Positions 22,273-32,739 of a DNA stretch of 64,000 nucleotides are shown piece after piece. Below the pieces are notes generated by a model that saw only the letters and a program-made list of their open reading frames with translations, did not search any database and had not been told where the DNA came from. The position numbers were made by a program, and so were the translations under genes. Source of the DNA: Adiantum capillus-veneris (Eukaryota; Streptophyta; Polypodiopsida; Polypodiales; Pteridaceae); NCBI GenBank assembly GCA_014529385.2, contig CM043963.1:107946412-108010411 (forward strand). Reading direction: 5' to 3'. Within the stretch, counting starts at the first letter, position 1. Each line of letters starts with the position of its first letter.

Positions 22273-22893
22273 TGTGACGACCCGGAGGTTGGGCCGTCAA
22301 TGCGGAGAAGCGTGGTGGGCGCGTTTGCGGAGAAAAGGACCCGGCTCGGACGGGGCCGGCTCGGGTCAAGGTGCGTTTGTCTTCAAGGGGCCTGGCTTGG
22401 ACGGGATCGGCTCAGGGGCCCGGCTCGGACGGGACCGGCTCGGGCGAGGTGTTTGTCTTGAAGGGGCCTGGCTCGGACGGGACCGGCTCAGGGGCCCGGC
22501 TCGGACGGGACCGGCTCGGGCGAGGTGTTTGTCTTCAAGGGACCCGGCTCAGACGGGACCGGCTCGGGCAAGGTGTCTGTCTTCAAGCGGGCCCGGCTCG
22601 AACGGGACCGGCTCGGGTCAAGTTGCCTTCAAAGGGGCCCGACTCGGACGGGACCGGCTCGGGCGAGTTGTGTTCCGTGGGTCGGCGGCCGTGGTGCGTT
22701 TCGTGGGTCTTGCGTTCCGGGTCCCTAGCTCCACGTAGCCTCAGGCTCCCCCGCACTCACGGAGGGTCATAGCGTGCCCTGGGGAACCTTGCGTGGAGTC
22801 CCCACGGTGCACGAGTGCGTGGAGTGAGGCTAGCGTGTTTAGGTGGGGGGGTCCCCTCCCGTGGCCGTTTTCGGGAGGCTCATACCCCTTATA
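22273..22893 (-). repeat. LTR B
   Basis: 621 bp. It has the same ends as LTR A and is longer because it carries more minisatellite units (about 22335-22660). Confidence 0.8.
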
Positions 22894-23734
22894 TACACCC
22901 CCGGTTGAAGAAAGTTCGACGTCCTCGTCGAACGAAGGGGAAAGAGAGCTTGGCTATGCATGGGCCAAAGGACTAAGGGGTGCATATAGTGCAAAGTGCG
23001 TGGAAACTGTACCCGAATGCAAGTAGGTAACATGCTTTGTTTTTGTAATTTTTGGAATAAAGTGTGTATTTTTGGATTTTTTGGCAGAAGGCTGAAAAAT
23101 GTATGCTTTGAATACCCAAGTAGAATTCCCCATACTTGAGCATTCCCCAAAAGGTAACCCGGAGTGCACGGAGCCACCCGCTGCGTTGGACCGCGTGTAG
23201 ACTTCTTGAAAGTCGAATTTGAAGGAGAGTCCGTCGCAATGCAGCCCTTGCGAAGTTGCAAGGAAACTTACCGTCATTTGGACGCGCGTTGTAGACTTAG
23301 GCTGACACCAGCTTTGGTTTCCAATCGTTGAATCTGGAATCGGGTAAGGTTACTTGGTTAGATGCAGTCTTTAGGTTGAAGTAGCTTTGGTCGTCATGAC
23401 ACCATGAAGGCTTTGGTTGAATCTTCAATCGTCAAACTGATCCCAGTTGGTCCCTGTGTGGACGGAATTTGGAGGGCTAGCTCGGTGCCCTTTTGGTCTC
23501 TTGTAGACTTGAATGGGTCTTCAGCTCAGCATGGGCCACAAACGTGGCCGGGCGCGACGAACTAAGTTGAGTTAGTCCATCACGTTTTTCTCTTTTTGAT
23601 TTTGTTATAAAGAGCCCTGTCTGGCTCGCATCTTTCCTTTGTGTTTGCAGTAGTGTGACGGCCCGGGGGTTGGGCGCGTCACGGGGACGGGGGCCTGGAG
23701 CTCTGGAACGAGGGCCTGGAGCTCTGATACCAAG
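22894..23734 (-). other. Internal region 2 of the multimeric element
   Basis: 841 bp, near copy of 21430-22272, ending with the intact primer-site complement GCTCTGATACCAAG at 23721-23734. Confidence 0.78.
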
Positions 23735-24294
23735 TGTGACGACCCGGAGGTTGGGCCGTCAATGCGGAGAAGCGTGGTGGGCGCGTTTGCGGAGAAAAGG
23801 ACCCGGCTCGGACGGGGCCGGCTTGGGTCAAGGTGCGTTTGTCTTCAAGGGGCCTGGCTCGGACGGGATCGGCTCAAGGGCCCGGCTCGGCTCAAGGGCC
23901 CGGCTCGGACGGGATCGGCTCGGGCGAGGTGTTTGTCTTCAAGGGGCCTGGCTCAGACGGGACCGGCTCAGGGGCCCGGCTCGGACAGGACCAGCTCGGG
24001 CGAGGTGTTTGTCTTCAAGGGGCCTGGCTCGGACGGGACCGGCCCAGGGGCCCGGCTCGGACGGGACCGGCTCGGGCGAGTTGCGTTCCGTGGGTTGGCG
24101 GCCGTGGTGCGTTTCGCGGGTCTTGCGTTCCGGGTCCCTAGCCCCACGTAGCCTCAGGCTCCCCCACACTCACGGAGGGTCATAGCGTGCCCTAGGGAAC
24201 CTTGCGTGTAGTCCCCACGGTGCACGAGTGCGTGGAGTGAGGCTAGTGTGTCTAGGTGGGGGGGTCCCCTCCCGTGGCCGTTTTCGGGAGGCTC
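23735..24294 (-). repeat. LTR C, truncated
   Basis: 560 bp. It matches LTR B from TGTGACGACCCGG to GGGAGGCTC but lacks the final ATACCCCTTATA. At that point it fuses directly to CTGATACCAAG, as if the next internal region was deleted between short GCTC matches. Confidence 0.75.
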
Positions 24295-24304
24295 TGATAC
24301 CAAG

Positions 24305-24342
24305 TGTGACGACCCGTAGTTGGGGCCGTCGCGGAAACGTGT
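24305..24342 (-). repeat. 38-bp LTR-end fragment between two primer-site complements
   Basis: TGTGACGACCCGTAGTTGG onward, an LTR-end-like scrap bounded by TCTGATACCAAG on both sides (24293-24304 and 24344-24355). Confidence 0.65.
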
Positions 24343-24355
24343 CTCTGATACCAAG

Positions 24356-25067
24356 TGTGACGACCCGGAGGTTGGGCCGTCAATGCGGAAGGTGCGTGGT
24401 GGGCGCGTTTGCGGAGAAAAGGGCCCGGCTCGGACGGGACCGGCTCGGGTCAAGGTGCGTTTGTCTTCAAGGGGCCCGGCTCGGACAGGACCGGCTCGGG
24501 TCGTGGGGGTTTGCCTTCAAGGGGCCCGGCTCGGACGGGACCGGCTCGGGTCATGGGGGTTGCCTTCAAGGGGCCCGGCTCGGACGGGACCGGCTCGGGT
24601 CATGGGGGTTGCCTTCAAGGGGCCCGGCTCGGACGGGACCGGCTCGGGTCATGGGGGTTGCCTTCAAAGAGGCCCGGTTCGGACGGGACCGGCTCGGGTC
24701 ATTGGGGTTGCCTTCAAAGAGGCCCGGCTCGGACGGGACCGGCTCGGGCGGAGTTGCCTTCAAGAGGCCCGGCTCAGACGGGACCGCCTCGGGTGGAGTT
24801 GCCTTCAAGAGGCCCGGCTCGGACGGGACCGGTTCGGGTGAGTTGCGTTCCGTGGGTCGGCGGCCGTGGTGCGTTTCGCGGGTCTTGCGTTCCAGGTCCC
24901 TAGCCCCATGTAGCCTCAGGCTCCCCCGCACTCACGGAGGGTCATAGCGTGCCCTGGGGAACCTTGCGCGGAGCCCCCACGGTGCACGAGTGCGTGGAGT
25001 GAGGCTAGCGTGTCTAGGTGGGGGGTCCCCTCCCGTGGCCGTTTTCGGGAGGCTCATACCCCTTATA
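24356..25067 (-). repeat. LTR E (5' LTR, element orientation)
   Basis: 712 bp, the longest LTR, ending CCTTATA directly before the TSD GTTTA. Its end matches the inner LTR/internal boundary at 21429 and 22893, which defines the true LTR terminus. Confidence 0.8.
24421..24846. repeat. ~49-bp GC-rich minisatellite, nine units
   Basis: Unit of about 45-51 bp built on GGCCCGGCTCGGACGGGACC followed by GGCTCGGGTC and a GCCTTCAAG tail. Nine units are counted by eye in LTR E. Shorter arrays of the same unit occur in LTRs A, B and C, so copy number accounts for much of the LTR length difference. Confidence 0.85.
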
Positions 25068-25072
25068 GTTTA

Positions 25073-26107
25073 GGTACTTACAGGCAATGCGAGTGTCTTT
25101 TGGCAATCTACTCTTCAGTTCTTTACCTTTAGCTTAATTCTTTGTGCTCCTTCAAAGTCCTTTGCAAGTTTGCAACTGAGCATCTATTGAATTTGATAAC
25201 TTTGAAGCCATTATGAGATATAGATAATGTGGCATTTGACAACCGCTGACAAAAATAATGTGTATCGACAATAAGTGAGAAGAAATCAGCGTCTATTATG
25301 TGCCTTTGCATTTCGATGATTTCCATATGTCTTTGTGGTAAAGTTTTGGCCTCATCCTTACTTCCATCACATACATGCTAGAAAGATAAGAGTGAAACAC
25401 TTCATCTACAAATGTGGCTTATCCTTCGCTTGTCACTTTGCACTTTTTCCATGTGAATCTTTTGGTGGAGGGCAGTATCTACAGTTGGTATCTCCTTGCA
25501 AGCACACAAGTTAAGCAATGTTTTGGTGTTTATAAAGATCTTTATAAGTTTGAATGCTTAGATATTGAAGAATCCAATTACATTACCTTGTATAGATGAA
25601 GAGATTACAAAGGGGCTCTATTTATAGCCTTGAGCAGCGCATTTCATGTGTAGTATAAGTTTGTAGGACAACTCCTTTAGTGCTAGGCTTCAATATATGG
25701 CTTTCTTTGTATTGATTATGCTCATGTGTGTGTTGTGTGGGCGTGTGGAAGCATAGGGATATCATAGAATTGAGTCAACATTATGCATGATGAAGTTGAT
25801 GGGAATATTGACTTGTGGACGACTATCATGAGTCCATACCTTCCACTTTCCTTTTAGGTGAACTTAAACTTATCCGAGATTCATTTAGGTGCATTTTTTA
25901 GTTGTATAGCAATCATCCGTCACATTGTGAAGGTTTCATTTGAGTTACGACCAGTTGATTTGTGCACTCAACTACCTTATTTTTGTGTTAATTTTCTCTA
26001 TTTCATGCTTCTTTTAGTGCTAGGCTTCACTAAGGATGAATTTCCCTACATCTTTAGAGCTACAATGGAACCTTAGTACACACATTTTTGAATTGATGTA
26101 TGCACTC

Positions 26108-26138
<31 letters not shown>

Positions 26139-26862
26139 CACGCGCGTGTATGTGCGGGCATATATTAGTAATCAATTCTATACCCACTATTGGGCATCGA
26201 CGACATTAGTGGAGATGTCATAGATTTAGTCAATATTGTGCATGATTGAGTTGATGGTTGTATTGACGTGTGGATGACTACCAAGAGTTCACACCTTGCA
26301 CTTTCCTTTATAGGTGAGTTTGGGCTTGTCCTAGATTTATCTAGGCATATATATATATCAGTGTCATGTGAACCTTCAACAAGTGCTCCTAGGAAGAGGA
26401 GTGAAGCCATGATTGTAGGGGTTGAATTTGGAATGAGAATAGTTGCATGTGGAGTTACTCGAGAGAATCAAGTCAATTGAGATTCAATTCAAAATCTGCC
26501 TGAGGTTCACCTTGAGGTTCACCCAAAAGTCAAGGCTTGGAGCCCATGACCGTGTATGTTATTGATAGGCTAACCCTCTCACCCCAAAAGAAAGGATTGT
26601 TATTATTGGCATTGTTGATTGTTCCCATAAGCACATGTGTTTTTTTATTTGGTGCTAATCACAAATCAAGCCCTTAATAGCTCAAACGAAATTGGGCTTC
26701 AAACACATGCAATGAAATACAATTGGGACTTAGAAGGGACTAATGATTTTGAATTTGAAAAAAGAACCAACAAAGCATATTAAATGTAATTAAGAATGAA
26801 CCGATCTAGCTTAGTCAAACATTATCAACAATTATGAAATTAGGTGGCGTAGGTTAATTCAT
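25073..26862. other. Gene-free spacer with diverged direct repeat and microsatellite
   Basis: No gene recognised. A block at about 25758-25890 recurs, diverged, at about 26214-26345 (shared GTGGA.GACTA.CA.GAGT and CACTTTCCTTT...AGGTGA). A (TG)n(CG)n microsatellite lies at about 26107-26152. Confidence 0.55.
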
Positions 26863-27205
26863 TGTTGGGGTTCAAACAACACATAAATCTCACACATACT
26901 CTCGAATAGAGAATAGACACTCACTCCATGGTCACACTCAGCAAGAACACAGACAGATAACTTCAGATTCAGTAAACAGAACATAGAGAAATATCAGGCA
27001 GAGCATTAGAGAAATGACTAAACCAAATAGAGAACATAGAGAAATGACTAAACCAAATAGTGTTGGAAAGATCCTAGTGTTGAAGTCTTAAATAGAGAAC
27101 ATAGAGAAATGACTAAACCAAATGGATCCAACACTATTTGGTTTAGTCATTGATATTTAAGACTCAGCAACCAGCTTCTCAGGTACCTCCACAATTGCTT
27201 CTCCA
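26863..27205 (-). repeat. Left (3') LTR of the coiled-coil element
   Basis: 343 bp. Shares both ends with the right LTR. It has local duplications of AGAGAACATAGAGAAATGAC (three times, about 26990-27115) and a 17-bp inverted match CCAAATAGTGTTGGA/TCCAACACTATTTGG around 27053-27140. Confidence 0.7.
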
Positions 27206-27552
27206 AATTGATTCTTTGTTGTTTTTGGCTGTGTTTGTTTAATCACATGTGTTGTTGATCCTTCTCCTTGCTCTAGAACCTTATTGACCTACTTAGATTC
27301 TTGTTGCTTCTGATAAAAAAACCCGCTTCCCCAATTCTTTGGGTCTATACTCATGGACCTTAATGGCCTTCCAAACTTCTTGCATGCTCTCTACCATTTT
27401 TTGCTTTACAGTTGAAAATTCTTCCTCAAACATCAACACACCATTTACATCTGCATCTTTGTGACCTTATGCATGTTTCTCTAGCTTCAACAATGGTTGA
27501 AGCCTTTGATCAAACTTTTGATTCTGGACGTGAAACTCTTTGTTCTTACTAT

Positions 27553-28063
27553 CTAGCTGCTCCAACTCAGTTGTACTTTGACCTCCAAAGTTTGCATCCA
27601 CTCCTTAAACATGCCAAGTGACATTTTAACTTTTGCCACTTCACTTTGATGTTGTGTCAGACTTTCCTGCAGCTCCTGAGTATGCTTCTCTTCTATAAGT
27701 TCCATCTTTGATTTCAGACTATCAATTAACTGAGTTTGTTTCTGCAGCAGCAAAGCTATAGATATACCAGAATTTTCTACATGTTAGACCTGAGTCGCAT
27801 TTCAAACATCATTGCATGCTCCACAAAACCTTCTAAACCTATTTTATACTCCTCAAAGACTTGCTCTTGACATTCCTCATGTGCTCAATCTGATTTGTGA
27901 GACCTTTTTTTGATTCATCACTATTAAGATTGGAACAACGATCAATTTGCTTCTTCCAATTTTCTGCAATTGAAGCATATCCTTGCTTAAACCTGTGCAG
28001 CGTGAATCTGCAGCACCTTACTGAATCTGTGCAACCTGAATCTGCAGCAACGCTTGTAATCAA
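27553..28063 (-). pseudogene. Coiled-coil ORF remnant of the non-autonomous element
   Basis: Two frames read leftwards with a break between about 27755 and 27840. The first has WKKQIDRCSNLNSDESKK. The second has LLLQKQTQLIDSLKSKMELI followed by EEKHTQELQES and EVAKVKMSLG, with heptad-like Leu/Ile/Lys/Glu spacing typical of a coiled coil. No enzyme domain is visible. It may be the gag-like or accessory protein of this family, but I do not recognise it. Stops and the frame break make it a pseudogene in this copy. Confidence 0.5.
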
Positions 28064-28289
28064 ACATGATGGTTGAAATCCATCATCTCTGCTGCTCCTA
28101 AATTTTTGCTGCTTGATCTAACAATTTCTCCTTCAGAATAGGTTCTTTCATAGTATCATCACTCGTGAAACACAAACACCGACCTCAAATACTGACACAA
28201 AAGGTAACATATCATACCCAACAGACATACCATTACAATAGGTAATCAACAAGACAGAATGTCAGACACAAGAAACAAACAATTGCAAT

Positions 28290-28426
28290 AGGTTCACCAA
28301 ATGTGTTGGCGAAACCTTCAATGGCCTAGCGGGATCACCAAATATGTTGGTGAAGCCTTCAATGGCCCAGCGGGATCGCCAAATGTGTTGGTAAAACTTT
28401 CGATGGCCCAGCAGGATTGCCAAATG
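28290..28426 (-). repeat. ~48-bp tandem repeat spanning the LTR/primer-site junction
   Basis: Three diverged units of the pattern GGCCCAGCGGGATCGCCAAA followed by TGTGTTGGT, directly next to the LTR end at 28427. The unit contains the last bases of the LTR (CCAACA on the minus strand) plus the following CATTTGG.GATCCCGCTGG, so the presumed primer-binding region is triplicated. Confidence 0.6.
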
Positions 28427-31001
28427 TGTTGGGGTTCAAACAACACATAAATCTCTCTCACACTCTGTCATTAAATATCTAATATCTAACCAACCCAAAT
28501 GATTTTCTCATATTAAACTGATCATTTAATATGGGATAATAAACAAGAACAAGGGTTAGAATATAGACATGTGCTTACGGATCTATCCCAACACGGGGCC
28601 AATGGTAAAGGGGCCCAAATGAGAGATGGTATGTCAAAGAGCAAGGTTAACTAATGAAGCTTAAAAGACCTTAGGGTTAGCTTCATTAAAGACCTCCAAT
28701 GGTTAGTATTAAAAGTCCTTTTGACCTTAAGCAAGCTAGGGTTGTGCTTGAGGTGGGAACCTGACCTAAACTTAGGCAAGCTAGGGCTGTGCTTGAGGTG
28801 GGAACCTTAAGCAAGCGGCTAGGGTTGTGCTTGAGGTGGGAACCCGACCTAAACTTAGGTAAGCTAGGGCTGTGCTTGAGGTGGGAACCTGACCTAAACT
28901 TAGGCAAGCTAGGGTTGTGCTTGAGGTGGGAGCTCCACCTAAGGTGCTTGTCATGGTTGATGACTAAGGTACTTAAGGTACTTGTCACATTTAATGAGGA
29001 AGTTGCTTGAGAAGTTTCCTATGCATGGGGGGTAAGATACTTGAGTCAAAAAGAGAACCTACACACTTAATGAGGATGTTGCTTGAGAAACTTCCTATGC
29101 ATAAAAATCTCAAAGTTAGGAGAATTCTAAAAGAGCACCTGGGACACATGTCAGACTCTCACTAAGCTTAACCACATGGTGTGCTTGAATGCTATTGGTT
29201 GGGCTAAAGAGGGGTCCAATGAGCTTCTACTTCCATCTAACAAATATCTAGATATTTTCAAGCTCTCTCTCTCTAAGGGGTAAGGAGGACACTTGTCAAA
29301 AGACTACCCATGTGCTTGACTGCATGCTGCATGTGATTGGCTAAGGGGAGAGGGGTCCAATGAGCTTGTAGCATGGAAAAATTTCGCCCAAAGCAAGGAA
29401 GGGGGGTGCTAGGGGGATATACTCTACACACACACTCATTTTCAAGGCCATTCTCACTTGGTGAAAGTTGAGGAACACCACCTCCTTCTCCAAGCTTGTG
29501 AGAGTGAAAACCTACACCAACACTCTTGGCTATGGAATGCAAATCCAACCAAGAGTCATGCTTCAATGTTTAAGCTTGCCATCTTATCCATCTCCATTAC
29601 TATGCTATTATGTATGCTAGCAAGAAGAGTAATGATAAGTGAGGAACTATTTCTTTCTCCTATGGAATGTTTCTTCTTCCTCTTCCCTATCCTCATTCCC
29701 CGCTAGCTCTCTCCACTTTGTAAGGTGTTTGAGGCCTTGGCACTGAGGCTTGGGATAGTTAATGCTCTCTACAAGTTTATGTTATGCTTGTGATGCATGA
29801 AGCTTTCCATCTTCATTGCATCACGTAGGTCACAAGGAACACAAAGATTGTATTGTACCAAGTCTCTCGTGATGGGAGAAATTATAATACAAATGCCTAC
29901 AAGTTTATGTTATGCTTGTGATGCATGAAGCTTTCCATCTTCATTGCATCACGTAGGTCACAAGGAACACAAAGATTGTATTGTACCAAGTCTCTCTTGA
30001 TGGGAGAAACTATAATACAAATGCCTATTGGAGGGGGGACCGGCTCCATATGAATCCGGTCCTCAACTATTTTCATGTTCTCTAAACTCTCTCTCTCTCT
30101 CTCTCTTGCAAAAGTATTGTTCATGCCAAGTTAACTAAGTACCATGTTTATGTTGCTACCATCAATTAAGTTCACCCGCTATGCTCACAAAGTAATCTCT
30201 CAAAAGTGCTTCACCTAATTTCCTAATTCCGCTACTCTCAAAGTTCATAGGCCATTTCCATTACACACTCATACTTTCAAACAGAGAATAGACACTCACT
30301 CCATGATCAGACTCAACAAGAACACAAACATATAACTTCAGAGTCAGCAAACAGAACATAGAGAAATATCAGACACAGCAAATAACACCATGGCTAAAGC
30401 TTCTCTAACTAAAAAACATCCCTTCAACACAGTAACACAACACATATACATTTCAGACTCAGCAAACATAGCACAAGAGCAACTTCAGACTCAATAAGAA
30501 ACAATACATAGAGACAATCTGATAGAGCTTGAGAACATCACTTCTGCTCATTATAAAACCTTCTCCCTTACACTTGAGAAACACCACGACCAAACATAGT
30601 TATAATTGTCTATCCAAAAATGTTATTGGCATGAACTTCAAAATCAGTAAAATCCAACCCAATAGAAATTCGACTCAATAAATATTTTGACCCAACATTT
30701 TGACTCAACAAATAATCCAACTCAGCAAACATCAAACTCAACAGTATTTGGATCAACATAATTTGACTCAGCAGCAGAAATCTGACTAAACAAGAATCTG
30801 ACTCAGCATATTATATCTAGTCAACACATGGCACGTCTCGATGGTGGATTTCGTAGAAATCTGACTCGGATCCACATATCCCTTGATCAAAACACATTCG
30901 TAGGTTTTTTTTGCATCTTTCCAACACTATTTGGATTAGTCATTGATATTTTAGACTCAGCAACAACCAGCTTCTCAGGTACCTCCAGAATTGCTTCTCC
31001 A
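28427..31001 (-). repeat. Right (5') LTR of the coiled-coil element, split by a solo LTR
   Basis: About 770 bp of LTR sequence in two parts, 28427-28465 and 30266-31001 (counting the TSD once). It shares the end block CCAGCTTCTCAGGTACCTCC with the left LTR. Confidence 0.7.
28466..30265 (+). mobile_element. Solo LTR (family X), TSD CACTC
   Basis: 1800 bp from TGTCATTAAATATC to TTCCATTACA, flanked by CACTC at 28461-28465 and 30266-30270. It matches the reverse complement of the LTR at 10863-12439. No internal region or second LTR is present, so it is a recombination product. It contains a ~45-bp minisatellite at about 28729-28945 (CTTGAGGTGGGAACC units) and a 128-bp tandem duplication (29771-29898 and 29899-30026). 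Confidence 0.93.
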
Positions 31002-31800
31002 TGTTTCCATGCTTCAAGGGTCAACCTTCCCTTTCTGGCCTATGTATGACTGATGTGCAAATCATATGCAACCTATTCACTTATCATAAGGTCCATTTCA
31101 TATTGTTTCTTTTTCGTGCAATTTCTATACTACTCTCAAGTCATTTTGAACATATTTTGATTTCAAAACATTATGTCGAGTTCCTTAAATGATTTCACAC
31201 ATTATAATAGATATTTTTTGAGCTTTTGATATGTCTATTCTCTCATTCCACAAAGGCTTCTCAGACAAAAAGATGTTGTTTCGGGGTTTACCATATTGTG
31301 GTAGTGATATGTGAACACAATTAGGACCGTCAGACATTGTTTTTCCTCTTTAGGAGTTTTTTTCCCTTCGTGCTTGTATATACGTCTATCACTTTAGAGC
31401 AAGCATTTTTTGTATTGGCACACTCATAATACTAATTTGTGTGTTGCGTGCTTTTGAGATTCTTTTTTATCATTTCTCCATTTCACGTGCATTCCTATAG
31501 TGGTTTCCTCAACAATTGATATCAAAGTAGGAGTTGACATCTAGAGAAATGTCGTCAGCAACCCTCCACCTCATGTTCTCCTATTGAGGTGATTTTTGGT
31601 GAGCATTCACAGCGTAACATAACCTCTATCTCGACCTCCGTTTCCACTATTGGTAGCATTGCCCAAGCAGTTTTGTCCTATTGTGTAATTGTTTTGATAG
31701 TGCATATTTCTGTAAAGCATGCACTTTGTAGTCTACTTTGGCTTGTGCTACATAGGATATGTTGATTTTGTGCAATTTTTCTTTGACAGAGGTAGTGCTT
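31002..31800. other. Gene-free AT-rich spacer
   Basis: No coding sequence or repeat structure recognised. Confidence 0.5.
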
Positions 31801-31822
31801 GCATCAAGTGTAGTCATCACCC

Positions 31823-32205
31823 ATGGTTGAGAATTTTGATGTTTTTTGCATGTTGTCTGCTGCTAAGGACAAACTACATAGAGACAACTACCCACTTTGG
31901 GCATACATGATACAACATGTCCTTGGTGAAAAGGGTATTTTAAACGTTAAGCAGGGTTACAATGTGAAACGAGGTTCCGTGGATATAAGTTTGTGGATGA
32001 TGGTATATGATCTAACAATTCTACTGGTAGGGGTTGATATGTTTAAGATTATGCATGAAGAGGTTGATATGTCGATATATGCATACTGTGATTAAAGATC
32101 ACAATGAGAAGTTAATTTCAATTTGTGAGATCATTCCTAACAATACTCTTGTGCAGATAGTTCTTAATGCCTTACCATATTCTTATTTGCTTCCACAAAT
32201 TTAGG
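31823..32205 (+). pseudogene. Copia gag fragment
   Basis: A 90-codon frame with KDKLHRDNYPLWAYMIQHVL and KGILNVKQGYNVKRGSVD, the N-terminal motif of a copia gag family (the KL...NYPLWAY pattern). After a stop at 32093-32095, another frame continues with TLVQIVLNALPYSYLL, a gag-like block, to about 32200. No zinc knuckle or pol follows. It is a short isolated remnant, unrelated in sequence to the copia gags at 3.9 and 54.7 kb. Confidence 0.65.
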
Positions 32206-32739
32206 CTTGTGACATAGAGTAAACCTAATGATGTGAAGGTTAATAGCTTTGTCTTTGTATTGCTACAAGACACCAAATCCAAAAAATAGGGCTAAGTAGC
32301 GTGTTATCGAATAGGCATTCATAACAGCACAACAAAAGAAGAATGTCGTTGTTTTGCCACTTTTCAATGCTTCTGCAAGTCCCCATACATGCTTCTTTGA
32401 AAGAAATACGTATGGGAGTGCATGGCTATGTGGGTGGAGCAACCTGATGGAAGTGGAGGAGTCCCTTATTATTTGGTATATGAAGAATAAGGTAAGTGTA
32501 TGTACACATAGTGGACGGCTGGACACTCGAAGTTCAGCCCTGGGCAAAGGTACATCGTCTTTACCCAAATAACCTCCCACTTAGAGGTGAATGTGCCAAT
32601 AAGTGGGTGCTACTAGCTAAACTACTAGTATGTACAAGAAAATAGGTGAGACACTCTCTCAACCTACACCCTCTAGCTCGCTCAATTGATAGATACATGC
32701 AACCATATTGGCGCTAGTGATAGATGAGCATGTGTATCC

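Larger units (their letters stand above)
20939..25067 (-). mobile_element. GC-rich multimeric non-autonomous LTR element
   Basis: Flanked by a 5-bp direct repeat GTTTA (20934-20938 and 25068-25072). On the plus strand it reads LTR A, internal 1, LTR B, internal 2, LTR C (cut), a 38-bp LTR-end fragment, LTR E. Every inner LTR is preceded by a tRNA-Met primer-site complement, so the element runs on the minus strand, with 5' LTR E and 3' LTR A. In element orientation the LTR starts TATAAGGGGT and ends CGGGTCGTCACA, a TA...CA terminus. Internal regions are about 842 bp without coding sequence. Its TRIM-like content makes it dependent on other elements. Confidence 0.8.
26863..31001 (-). mobile_element. 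Non-autonomous minus-strand LTR element with coiled-coil ORF
   Basis: Related terminal sequences, TGTTGGGGTTCAAACAACAC...TTGCTTCTCCA on the plus strand, occur at 26863-27205 and, split by a solo LTR, at 28427-31001. In element orientation the LTR starts TGGAGAAGC and ends CCCCAACA. About 1.2 kb between them encodes only a coiled-coil fragment on the minus strand. The left LTR (343 bp) is internally shorter than the right one (about 770 bp without the insert). No TSD is visible, so the outer ends are less certain. Confidence 0.7.

Noticed and set aside
22193-24947. Long ORFs in the GC-rich block (up to 239 codons, on both strands and in several frames)
   Set aside because: They translate the same minisatellite in different frames (GPGSDGTGSG, ARLGRDRLG). 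Openness comes from GC-rich repeats, not from selection on a protein.
20939-25067. Retrozyme (hammerhead ribozyme retroelement)
   Set aside because: Size, tRNA-Met primer site and non-coding interior fit, but no CTGATGA...GAAA hammerhead core was found in the LTRs on either strand.
28290-28430. CRISPR-like array of repeats and spacers
   Set aside because: Only three diverged ~48-bp tandem units without unique spacers, in eukaryotic DNA at an LTR junction.
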